Assembly (NCBI RefSeq): GCF_001299635.1
Contig: NZ_JRHN01000015.1
Span: forward strand, 1 to 63,393
Source: Clostridioides difficile
GTDB lineage: Bacteria; Bacillota; Clostridia; Peptostreptococcales; Peptostreptococcaceae
Reading direction: 5' to 3'
DNA: 63,393 nucleotides
Program-made: the position numbers and the translations under genes
In this document: positions 35,780 through 43,269 of the stretch, one piece after another
Layout of the letters: the number at the start of each line of letters is the position of its first letter
Position numbering within the stretch: the first letter of the stretch is position 1
The notes under the pieces: generated by a model
The model's database searches: none
What the model was told of the DNA's origin: nothing
What the model saw: only the letters and a program-made list of their open reading frames with translations

Positions 35780-36203
35780 TAAAGAGAAAATAAAGGGCTT
35801 TGTACTAGTTGATTTATGTCAAGATGAATCTAGTAAAAAAAGAGAAAAAGACACTTATTATGCAGGCAAAAACCATACTTTTAACTACGATTTGTACCCT
35901 GTACTAGTGAAGGATATAAATAAATCTAAAGTATATAAAACTAAAAAAGAAGCTAAGAGAGAACTTAATTTATTAAATAAGAAATGTATTCATAACTATT
36001 TTAGAATTGTAAGTTTTAAAAAAGCTATTAAAAATATGACTAATGAAGAATTGGTAACTTTCACTTCAATGAGAGAAAATAAAGCATGTAAAAAATACTC
36101 AGAAGATATATGTAATTCATGTAATAATACTGAGATTGATTGTGAAAGTTTTGATTGTGAAAAAGCATATAGAAATTGGTTAAATGAAAATGTTATCTGG
36201 TAA
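35772..36203 (+). CDS. Early phage protein with C-terminal cysteine cluster
   Basis: Unrecognised 143-residue protein. N-terminal beta-rich segment (GFVLVDLCQDES), a C-terminal cluster CKKYSEDICNSCNNTEIDCE that may bind a metal. Overlaps the preceding gene by eight bases in the early operon. Confidence 0.7.
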   Translation: MNNKEKIKGFVLVDLCQDESSKKREKDTYYAGKNHTFNYDLYPVLVKDINKSKVYKTKKEAKRELNLLNKKCIHNYFRIVSFKKAIKNMTNEELVTFTSMRENKACKKYSEDICNSCNNTEIDCESFDCEKAYRNWLNENVIW

Positions 36204-36222
36204 TGTAAAGGAGTGATAAAAA

Positions 36223-36693
36223 ATGGTTTATAAAGATAAAAGCTTGTTAACAAGATTATTAAAAATAATTTCAAGTAAAGAAAAGAAAATAAAAATGTTA
36301 GAAAAAGAATTAGAAGCTTACAAAGAATTAGCAGAAAAAGGAGAACTTAATTTTTACTTTGCAGAAGAAGATGAAAAGTATCACATAGAATTATATAATT
36401 TCAATGAAAAATTTGGAGAATTTGTAAAAGATGTTGTATTAGATAGAAGAAAAATAGAGAAAGAAATGCAAAAAGAGAAAAGTTTCAAAACAAAATTATA
36501 TACAGGAGAGATAACAACATCAAATATACATGAAATTATACAAGAAAAAATGGTAGTAAGATTAAAAAATGTTCAAAGGGCTGGAATAGACGAAATAATC
36601 TTGGATTATCATTGTAGCATGAATGAAAAAACTTATAGAGTAGTTACAACTGATTGTGGAGAAAGTTTTATAATCTTTGAAGATAACAAATAA
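36223..36693 (+). CDS. Early phage protein with N-terminal coiled coil
   Basis: A 156-residue protein: an N-terminal charged helix (residues about 10-42) likely forms a coiled coil, followed by an alpha/beta region. No known domain. ATG behind AAAGGAGTG. Confidence 0.7.
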   Translation: MVYKDKSLLTRLLKIISSKEKKIKMLEKELEAYKELAEKGELNFYFAEEDEKYHIELYNFNEKFGEFVKDVVLDRRKIEKEMQKEKSFKTKLYTGEITTSNIHEIIQEKMVVRLKNVQRAGIDEIILDYHCSMNEKTYRVVTTDCGESFIIFEDNK

Positions 36694-36715
36694 AAATAAA
36701 TGGAAGGTGATAAAA

Positions 36716-37018
36716 ATGACTAATGAAGAATTTGAAAAGATAGAAGAAATATATTGTAGATGTAAAGCATTGAAGGAAATAAAAGTAGATTCAAAAGATA
36801 TAAAAGATATTATTGAAAATAGCGATGGTTCAAATTTACGAATGATAAGTTTTGATTTTGGTTGGAGTGAAGATTTAGAATTTAAAATTAATAAAGAAGT
36901 AGGAAATTATATAAAAAAAGAAATTATAAATATGCTAGAGAATGTAATCCAAGATTGTAGTGAAAAAATAGAAGCTATTAAGATACCAAGAAATTTAAAA
37001 AAAGATAAAGTAATCTAG
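36716..37018 (+). CDS. Early phage protein of unknown function
   Basis: A 100-residue acidic protein (MTNEEFEKIEEIYCRCKALK at the start). The ATG at 36716 follows GGAAGGTG; an upstream in-frame ATG at 36677 lies inside the previous gene. No known domain. Confidence 0.68.
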   Translation: MTNEEFEKIEEIYCRCKALKEIKVDSKDIKDIIENSDGSNLRMISFDFGWSEDLEFKINKEVGNYIKKEIINMLENVIQDCSEKIEAIKIPRNLKKDKVI

Positions 37019-37088
37019 TTTAATTAATAATTAAGAGATAATTTATAATATAAAATTCCGTGTAGATAATAAGAAAGGAAAATAAAAT

Positions 37089-37691
37089 ATGGATGATAAA
37101 AAACTACAACAAAGATATAGAAACAAAGTTGCTAATGCACAAGGTCAACACTTTGAAAATTACATAAATTCAGCTTGTATAATTTATAGAAATGATAATA
37201 GAGCTGAAATAGATAAAACACCAGAACCGTTTAGAGTATTAAGCAAAGATAAAACAGGGAAATTTACAGGTAGATTTATAGCTAATGCACAGCCCGATTT
37301 TAAAGGTACTTTAAAGGGTGGAGTGTGTATATGCTTTGAAGCCAAATACACACTTAAAGATAATATAAAAAGAAGTGTTTTAACCAACACGCAATTAGAA
37401 ACATTAGACAGATATTACTGTATGGGAGCGATAACAGGGGTTTGTATAGGTATACAAGATAGATTTTACTTTATACCTTTTCTCACATGGAAAAATATGA
37501 AAAATTGTTTTGGTAGACAATATGTAAAACAAGAAGATATAAAAAGATTTGAAATAGAATTTTTTAATGGAGCTGTATTGTTTTTAGACTATATAACTAA
37601 AGACGAGAAAATATTAAATGAAAATTATAGCTTATTAAGAAAAAAATTTGAAAATGAAATAGATGATAGTATTAAAAAGGTGAGGGGATAA
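37089..37691 (+). CDS. recU: RecU-like Holliday junction resolvase
   Basis: Structure-specific nuclease for branched DNA. The active site matches the RecU/PD-(D/E)XK pattern: GQHFE (Glu23), AQPDFKG (Asp70) and FEAKYT (Glu84, Lys86). Length 200 is typical. In phages such enzymes clear junctions before packaging. It lies between the Rep and ParAB genes, consistent with DNA metabolism. Confidence 0.87.
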   Translation: MDDKKLQQRYRNKVANAQGQHFENYINSACIIYRNDNRAEIDKTPEPFRVLSKDKTGKFTGRFIANAQPDFKGTLKGGVCICFEAKYTLKDNIKRSVLTNTQLETLDRYYCMGAITGVCIGIQDRFYFIPFLTWKNMKNCFGRQYVKQEDIKRFEIEFFNGAVLFLDYITKDEKILNENYSLLRKKFENEIDDSIKKVRG

Positions 37692-37692
37692 A

Positions 37693-38145
37693 ATGTTTTT
37701 AAACTTATATACTAAAAAAGATTTTGATGAAATAAAAGCAGAATATGAAATAGCTATTGGTAGAATAGAAGAACTAAAAGATAAATGTTCAAAGAAAGAA
37801 AAAATAATTTCAGACTTAGAAAATAAAAACGCTGCACTACATACAGAAAAAATGTCTTTAAAAATTAGATATGAAAATGACCAAAATATAAAAAAAGGGA
37901 TGGAAGCTGGAGCTGGAATTTTAAGAAAAGAAATAGAAAAATTAAAAGAAGAAAATGAGATTTTGAAAAAAACAATAGAAACTTTTAACAATAAAATTAA
38001 AGAAATAGAATTAAAATTTAAAAAAATACTAAATGATAAAATAACTAGACTTGAAGCTATAAAAGCGAGAACAAAAAGATTTAGAATAAAGAAAAAAATA
38101 GAAAAAATTATTGAGGAACTAGAATTAAAAAGTTTCTTAGAATAA
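37693..38145 (+). CDS. Coiled-coil phage protein
   Basis: A 150-residue protein, nearly all charged heptad-like helix (IEELKDKCSKKEKIISDLEN and IEKLKEENEILKKTIETF). Function unknown; could be a partition or DNA-binding scaffold. Starts one base after the recU stop. Confidence 0.72.
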   Translation: MFLNLYTKKDFDEIKAEYEIAIGRIEELKDKCSKKEKIISDLENKNAALHTEKMSLKIRYENDQNIKKGMEAGAGILRKEIEKLKEENEILKKTIETFNNKIKEIELKFKKILNDKITRLEAIKARTKRFRIKKKIEKIIEELELKSFLE

Positions 38146-38161
38146 AAAAAGGTTGATTATT

Positions 38162-38371
38162 ATGTTATTAGCCAATAAAGATAAAATAATACAGCTTGCA
38201 AGTAAAATGGTAGAACTGTACAATTTTGAAGATTTAGAAGCAACAATAAAAGCTATACAGTACTTAGAGGAAATTGAAGTAAATGGGTTTATACAGGAAG
38301 ATGAATATAATGAGCTTCTAAGTTTGATTAAGAATGAAGAAAGTGAGCTAACAATATGGAAAAGAGAGTAA
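38162..38371 (+). CDS. Small phage protein (69 residues)
   Basis: Short helical acidic protein (MLLANKDKIIQLASKMVELY at the start). ATG at 38162 behind AAAGGTTG. Overlaps the next gene by 16 bases. Confidence 0.65.
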   Translation: MLLANKDKIIQLASKMVELYNFEDLEATIKAIQYLEEIEVNGFIQEDEYNELLSLIKNEESELTIWKRE

Positions 38372-38784
38372 TAAACCATTTTATAGATTGTATTAACAAA
38401 AATAGGACAAGAATGTTAATTGAAAAAGATGATAAATGTTATCTTATGGATGGATTTTGCATATTTGTGATTGATAAGAAAGAAATGATATTAAACCCTA
38501 AACTTTTTACTATTAATAACGATAAAGCAAAGATAATACTTAGCAGGATAAAAGAAGAAGGATACAAAGAAATGTTATTAAAATACTATATACCAGTCGG
38601 GGATATTACATACCATAAATATATATGCGAAGGGTTAGAAGTCTACTTAAATGGGGAATTTATAAAGCTCTTTGGAAAGTTTGATAAAGTAGAAGCTATA
38701 GATTCAGAATCTTTAGTACGTATATCAATAAAAAAACATATAATTGGATATTTAATGCCAATAAGATTACCAAAGAATTATTAA
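38356..38784 (+). CDS. Phage protein of unknown function before parA
   Basis: A 142-residue alpha/beta protein (KCYLMDGFCIFVIDKKEMIL in the N-terminal half, repeated short beta strands after it). No family recognised. Starts inside the previous gene and ends 17 bases before parA. Confidence 0.7.
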   Translation: MEKRVINHFIDCINKNRTRMLIEKDDKCYLMDGFCIFVIDKKEMILNPKLFTINNDKAKIILSRIKEEGYKEMLLKYYIPVGDITYHKYICEGLEVYLNGEFIKLFGKFDKVEAIDSESLVRISIKKHIIGYLMPIRLPKNY

Positions 38785-38801
38785 AAAGGAGAAATATAAA
38801 C

Positions 38802-39581
38802 ATGGAAACTAAAAAAGCTATAATCATATCTATTTTAAATTTTAAGGGAGGAGTAGGAAAAACAATAACAGCAGCTAATTTTGGAGATATGTTATCAAAA
38901 TTAGGGTTTAAGATTTTATTTATAGATGCAGATAAACAGGGAAATTTATCTCAATATTTTTTAAAGTTTAAAGAAGATAAAAAAGGATTAGATAGGATAC
39001 TAACAACTAAATGTGTTGATATAAAAGAGTTTATATGTAAGACGGGAAATAAAAATATAGATATTATAACAAGTAATATGAATCTTTATGAAGCTGAAAG
39101 AAAAATTTACAATATGGAGAGTGATAAATTTAATATATTAAAAATAGCTTTAGATAGTGTTAAGAATGAATACGATTATTGTATTATTGATAATGCACCT
39201 ACGATTGATTTAATTACTATCAATTCGCTTATAGCATCTAATCAAGTAATAATACCTATCAGAGCAGATGATTTTTCATACAAGGCAATTAATGAATTGC
39301 TAGAGCAAGTAGAAAATGCTAAACAAATAAATAGTGAATTAGAATTTAAAGGTTGTTTACTTACACATTACCAAAACAATGAAGTTAATAATCAGTTTAA
39401 AGGATTGATAAAAACTAAATGCAATGTGTTTGAAACAAATATAAGATTTAATAAAAACATTCAAGAGAGTACATTCTATAAAAAAACACTAAGAGAATAT
39501 AATAGTCGTTGTGGAGCTTCACAAGATTATAAAAAATTTACTAAAGAGTATGTAAAAACGTGTACGAATCGTACACATTAA
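38802..39581 (+). CDS. parA: ParA-family partition ATPase
   Basis: A 259-residue ParA/Soj ATPase. Deviant Walker A KGGVGKT at residues 15-21, with DADKQGNLSQYF (switch I) and YCIIDNAPTIDLITIN (Walker B). No N-terminal helix-turn-helix, so it belongs to the short ParA type (Ib-like or Soj-like), which acts with ParB to move DNA cargo on the nucleoid. Adjacent to parB. The 3' end contains a palindrome (39560-39576). Confidence 0.93.
   Translation: METKKAIIISILNFKGGVGKTITAANFGDMLSKLGFKILFIDADKQGNLSQYFLKFKEDKKGLDRILTTKCVDIKEFICKTGNKNIDIITSNMNLYEAERKIYNMESDKFNILKIALDSVKNEYDYCIIDNAPTIDLITINSLIASNQVIIPIRADDFSYKAINELLEQVENAKQINSELEFKGCLLTHYQNNEVNNQFKGLIKTKCNVFETNIRFNKNIQESTFYKKTLREYNSRCGASQDYKKFTKEYVKTCTNRTH
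39560..39576. promoter_or_regulatory. Candidate parS / ParB-binding palindrome
   Basis: GTGTACGA-A-TCGTACAC: eight-base perfect arms around one base, with unusually high G+C for the region. It overlaps the last codons of parA and lies just before parB. Position and symmetry fit a ParB-type site or an operator for parB. I see no second exact copy nearby (a partial CACGTACGAAT is at 41156-41166). Confidence 0.6.
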
Positions 39582-39594
39582 AGGAGGTAAATAT

Positions 39595-40617
39595 ATGTCT
39601 TTTAATATGTTAGAAGTACTAGCTAATAATAAAGCTCAAAATAGTGTTGAAGAAGATAACAAAGAAAATAATTTGAATATAAAATACATAAGTGTTTTTG
39701 ACCTTGTAGAATCTAAAGAAAACTTTTATTCTACTGATGATATAGAAGAATTGAAACATTCAATAGAATTGTTTGGAATAAAGCAAAATTTAAATGTAAA
39801 AAAAATAAGTGATAATAAATATAAAGTTATATCTGGTCATAGAAGAAGGTTAGCGACATTAGAGTTAGTCAATGAAGGTAAAAAAGAATACGAATTTTTA
39901 CCATGTGCAATAGAAACTGATTTAGAGGAGTTAGAAGAAAAATTGTTATTGATAATGTCTAATTCAACTATTAGAGAAATAAGTGATTATGAGAAAATGT
40001 TACAAGCAATGGGAATCAAAGAAATATTTGAGAACTTTGATTTTAAGAAAAGAAAAAAACTAAAAGGTAGAACTAGAGAAATAATAGCTGATATGTTGGA
40101 AATATCCACAATGCAATTAGCAAGATATGAAAGTATATCAAAAAATTTGAACCCAGAATTTAAGGCTGAACTTAAAAAAGAAAATATAAATGTATCTACA
40201 GCTTTTGAGTTATCTAAACTGGAAGGAGCAGAGCAACAAAATTTATTTGCTGAATATAAAGAAAAAGAAGAATTGAGTATTAAGGATGTCAAAGAAAAAG
40301 GCAAAAAAAATAATGAACAGGAAGATGGACAACCAAAACAGGAAAATAGTTTAAAAGAAGAAAAGAAAAAATGTGAAGAAAAAGAAGAAAGTATTTTAAT
40401 AGAAAAACAAGAAGAGGGAAAGATTTTTAAGACTGTATTTGAAATTATAAAAGATATGGATGTTAAAAAATTAGCTGAATATATATGTGGGCGTTGTGAA
40501 ATATTTGGGGCTTTTTGTGGTAATGCTATTGAATGTAACGAAAAACGAGGAGTAGGAAAAACAAATATATGTTTAAGATGGTTAAAAACGGAAGCACAGG
40601 AGGGTAATAATGAATAG
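39595..40617 (+). CDS. parB: ParB-family partition protein
   Basis: A 340-residue ParB/Spo0J-like protein. The N-terminal nuclease-like domain has ISGHRRRLATLE (the CTP-binding GxxR motif), followed by a helix-turn-helix domain (REIIADMLEISTMQLARYES), a charged linker and a Cys-rich C-terminal segment (ICGRCEIFGAFCGNAIEC) unlike usual ParB dimerisation domains. Strong AAAGGAGG site. Works with ParA on a centromere-like site, keeping an episome. Confidence 0.92.
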   Translation: MSFNMLEVLANNKAQNSVEEDNKENNLNIKYISVFDLVESKENFYSTDDIEELKHSIELFGIKQNLNVKKISDNKYKVISGHRRRLATLELVNEGKKEYEFLPCAIETDLEELEEKLLLIMSNSTIREISDYEKMLQAMGIKEIFENFDFKKRKKLKGRTREIIADMLEISTMQLARYESISKNLNPEFKAELKKENINVSTAFELSKLEGAEQQNLFAEYKEKEELSIKDVKEKGKKNNEQEDGQPKQENSLKEEKKKCEEKEESILIEKQEEGKIFKTVFEIIKDMDVKKLAEYICGRCEIFGAFCGNAIECNEKRGVGKTNICLRWLKTEAQEGNNE

Positions 40618-40804
40618 CTTGAAATATAATAAAAGTGGATACATTGATAATACAGCATATAAGGCAATAAGTAAAGTTGATGAAGAAAAACAAAAAGCTA
40701 ATACTTTAATCGAGCTAATTAAAAAAATGACTAAGATAGCAGGATTTGAGATTATAGGCAGAATAGAACTTAGAAACAAAAAAAGTGGAGCTATATACAA
40801 GTAA
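40610..40804 (+). CDS. Small protein overlapping parB end
   Basis: Unrecognised 64-residue basic protein, starting eight bases inside parB behind AGGAGGG. Helical middle (EKQKANTLIELIKKMTK). Confidence 0.65.
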   Translation: MNSLKYNKSGYIDNTAYKAISKVDEEKQKANTLIELIKKMTKIAGFEIIGRIELRNKKSGAIYK

Positions 40805-40838
40805 AACAAATATCTATGATAGGAAAGGAATTTGTTAT

Positions 40839-41411
40839 ATGGTAAAAGAAATAGGAGAAGGAACTGAAAAGATAAATATTGATACATTAATTGAAAAAGT
40901 AACAAATATAGCAGCAGAGAAGGCTATAGCTACATATGAAAATAGAAGAAAAGAGGAAATTAAGTATTTATATGATAGAAAGCTTAGAAATACAAAGTTG
41001 TTATTGAAACATTATAAAGATTTTAAAAGACATGTTAATAATTCTATTTTTAAGGTATCTAATGTAAATGAAAATGCTATTGAAATATTAGAGGAATTAA
41101 TAAACTCTAAAATAACAGAGAACCTATTTGTAGAAAGTATAAGCAATAGTGTATCACGTACGAATATAATCATATCTCATATAAATACTATGATAAATAT
41201 TTATGAAGCTTATAGTAAACAATGCGGAGAATTAGAAGTAAGAAAATATAGAATAATATATAAAAGATTTATAGATGAAAAAAGATGGAGTATAAAAGAA
41301 ATAGCTATCTCTGAAAATATAGACAATAGAACTGTATATAGAGATATAAACCTAGCTTGCGAAAAATTGTCAGTATTTATATTTGGTATAGATGGAGTAA
41401 ATAAATTCTAA
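40839..41411 (+). CDS. ArpU/RinA-like late transcription regulator
   Basis: A 190-residue protein with a C-terminal sigma-70 region-4-like helix-turn-helix (RWSIKEIAISENIDNRTVYR then DINLACEKL), as in ArpU-type regulators that switch on late genes in Gram-positive phages. N-terminal part is helical and charged. ATG at 40839 behind AGGAAAGGA; an upstream in-frame ATG at 40785 is inside the previous gene. Its place at the end of the early region, before the late operon, supports the role. Confidence 0.78.
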   Translation: MVKEIGEGTEKINIDTLIEKVTNIAAEKAIATYENRRKEEIKYLYDRKLRNTKLLLKHYKDFKRHVNNSIFKVSNVNENAIEILEELINSKITENLFVESISNSVSRTNIIISHINTMINIYEAYSKQCGELEVRKYRIIYKRFIDEKRWSIKEIAISENIDNRTVYRDINLACEKLSVFIFGIDGVNKF

Positions 41412-41640
41412 TACAATAGTCAAATGTCATGTTTTTATAGAATAATAAAATAAAATATTAATTAGTTAGATAAATGGAGGATAGTTATTTCAATGTATAC
41501 AGTGATATGGTTTAATTAATATAGAAAGCTATATAATAAGAATGATGTGTCAATAAGTGTTCATATACAAAACAATTTCAAAATGATAATATATAAAGTG
41601 TAAGATTAGATTTGTTGTGAACCAGAAATATATATTATAA

Positions 41641-41681
41641 AAAAAGGATTATCTCTTTAAGTAATTGAGATAGTCCTTTTT
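41641..41681 (+). terminator. Terminator-like hairpin just before the late operon
   Basis: Arms AAAAAGGATTATCTC (41641-41655) and GAGATAGTCCTTTTT (41667-41681), one mismatch, loop of 11 bases, ending in T residues. It lies at the end of a 290-base non-coding stretch (41412-41701) and only 20 bases before the first late gene, leaving no room for a promoter after it. The rest of the stretch holds no clear gene; tiny frames starting near 41474 and 41492 are too short to judge. Confidence 0.82.
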
Positions 41682-41701
41682 GTTTTGTGAGGTGAAAACT
41701 A

Positions 41702-41908
41702 ATGGAAAATAACAGAGAATTAACAGTTAAAATGAGAAATATATTTCATGACCTCGTAAAGTTATTTGATGAAAGTATGAAGCTAGAGGATGAAATAGAA
41801 AGCTTAAATAAAGAAGATATTAAGAAAGAAAAAAGTTTGGTAGAAAGGTATGAAAAAGCAATTGAAGCAATTAAGGAAAAATTTGACTGCTTATCATCAT
41901 TGGAATAG
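41702..41908 (+). CDS. Small coiled-coil protein, first late gene
   Basis: A 68-residue charged helical protein (KLFDESMKLEDEIESLNKED). No known family. ATG behind GAGGTGAAAA. Confidence 0.68.
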   Translation: MENNRELTVKMRNIFHDLVKLFDESMKLEDEIESLNKEDIKKEKSLVERYEKAIEAIKEKFDCLSSLE

Positions 41909-41918
41909 GAGTGATTGA

Positions 41919-42245
41919 ATGAGTAAAGTTATATGTGATAAGTGTAATCATAGTTTTAAAATTAATTTAAAAGATATAAAAACATGCTTCATTGATGATA
42001 TAGAAGTAAAATATTTTAAATGTAGAAAATGTAAAGAAAGATATATTATATCTTTTGAAGATGATAAGTTAAAAGAAATGAAAAAGAATTATAATGAAAT
42101 GTTAAATAAAGGAAAAGAGTATAGGGCAAATGGATTGGACTATAAAGAAACACCACTATGGTTAATGGTAGATAGTTTTAATAATTTAATTGAATATCAA
42201 AATAAATTGGAAGTGAAAGTTTATGGTGAAGCTATATGCCAATGA
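41919..42245 (+). CDS. Zinc-ribbon phage protein
   Basis: A 108-residue protein with two CxxC knuckles (VICDKCNHSF near residue 5 and FKCRKCKERYI near 33), a typical zinc ribbon, and a helical C-terminal part. Conserved role unknown. Overlaps the HNH gene by ten bases. Confidence 0.75.
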   Translation: MSKVICDKCNHSFKINLKDIKTCFIDDIEVKYFKCRKCKERYIISFEDDKLKEMKKNYNEMLNKGKEYRANGLDYKETPLWLMVDSFNNLIEYQNKLEVKVYGEAICQ

Positions 42246-42667
42246 AACGAATTTGTAAATGTGGTAAGAAGATTGACTATGATAAGAAAATGTGTGAAGA
42301 ATGTTATAAAAGATATAATGATGCAAATAAAAAGATATATGATTATAAAAAATATAATAAAAAATATAATTCAGAGAAAAGAAATAATCAAGAGTTTTAT
42401 GGTTCTAAGAAGTGGAGAATAGCAAAAGATAAAGCTAGAGTAAGAGATAAGAATTTATGTAGACTATGCTATGATAATAAAACCATAAAGAAGGCTGATT
42501 TAGTGCATCATATTGAAGAAGTGAAACAATGTAAAGACAAAATATATGATACTAATAATCTTATCTGTTTATGTGAACGATGCCATAGAGAAGTCCATCT
42601 GTTATATAAAAGTAAAGCAAGTATAATAAAAGAAAAATTGAAAGATTTAGCAGAAGAAGGATTTTAA
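42236..42667 (+). CDS. HNH endonuclease
   Basis: A 143-residue HNH nuclease. The N-terminal CKCGKKIDYDKKMCEECY is a zinc knuckle; the HNH core is CRLCYD, ADLVHHIEEVKQC, NNLICLCERCHREVH. HNH proteins beside TerS/TerL in HK97-type phages are known to take part in cos cleavage with the terminase. Confidence 0.9.
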   Translation: MPMKRICKCGKKIDYDKKMCEECYKRYNDANKKIYDYKKYNKKYNSEKRNNQEFYGSKKWRIAKDKARVRDKNLCRLCYDNKTIKKADLVHHIEEVKQCKDKIYDTNNLICLCERCHREVHLLYKSKASIIKEKLKDLAEEGF

Positions 42668-42834
42668 GAATGCAGAAATCTTATGCATAATCTTATGTTA
42701 AGAAGAAAAACAAAGCCCTTAGAATCGAAGCTAGAGGTAGTAGGGGGGCATAAAAAAGTTTTTGGAGGGGTAGACGAGCGATAGGGTGGAGTCAACTGTG
42801 CAACCAAACATAATTTTCCGAAGGGGGTGGTTTA
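42668..42834 (+). other. G-rich non-coding gap, candidate cos site
   Basis: The 167 bases between the HNH and TerS genes stand out by base composition: several G runs (GGGGGG near 42743, GGAGGGG near 42764, GGGGGTGG at 42823) in an otherwise A/T-rich genome, and two direct AATCTTATG repeats (42677-42685, 42689-42697). cos sites in phages with HNH-TerS-TerL order commonly lie here. The last G run also serves as the TerS ribosome binding site. Confidence 0.55.
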
Positions 42835-43260
42835 TTGGAAAATAGCAGGGGGGAGGGGTCAAGTCTAAAAACATATGAAATAATACCAAAACCACCAGCA
42901 ATTTTATCTAAATTAGGAAAAGAAAAATACACTGAAATTGCAAAGAGTTTGGTAGATGAAGAAAAATGGAAAGTCGGAGATGAAATAGCGTTAACTGCAT
43001 TATGTGTAAATTATCAGCGTTGGATGCAAGCTGAAAAAGCTATTAAAACCAATAAAGATTTATGTTTTGAAACAGAAACAGGATATAGGCAACAAATACC
43101 AGAAATTTCAATTGCGAATAACTGTATGAAAATGATGTTAACATTTATAAAAGAATTTGCTTTAACTCCAAGAGAAAGAGTAAAGTTAAAAGAACTTGTT
43201 TTAAATCCTACAGAGGTAGAAAATATAGACAAAGAACTAGATGACATGATTCAGAAATAA
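42835..43260 (+). CDS. terS: Terminase small subunit (P27 family)
   Basis: A 141-residue DNA-recognition subunit of the packaging motor. It opens with a proline-rich segment (IPKPPAILSKLGKEKYTEIA), followed by the long helices and a C-terminal LTPRERVKLKEL typical of P27-type TerS. TTG start at 42835 follows AGGGGGTGG. Recognises the cos region probably just upstream. Confidence 0.9.
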   Translation: MENSRGEGSSLKTYEIIPKPPAILSKLGKEKYTEIAKSLVDEEKWKVGDEIALTALCVNYQRWMQAEKAIKTNKDLCFETETGYRQQIPEISIANNCMKMMLTFIKEFALTPRERVKLKELVLNPTEVENIDKELDDMIQK

Positions 43261-43269
43261 GGTAATTAT

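Noticed and set aside
39987-40667. 226-residue leftward open frame opposite parB
   Set aside because: Overlaps parB entirely, Ser/Phe-rich, no start signal.
41474-41518. Leader peptide frames (8 and 13 codons) in the gap before the late operon
   Set aside because: Too short to judge; GGAGG at 41476 is about 12 bases from the 8-codon ATG, a poor spacing.
41611-41640. Late promoter TTGTTG-N17-TTATAA
   Set aside because: Weak boxes, and transcripts would start inside the terminator-like hairpin.
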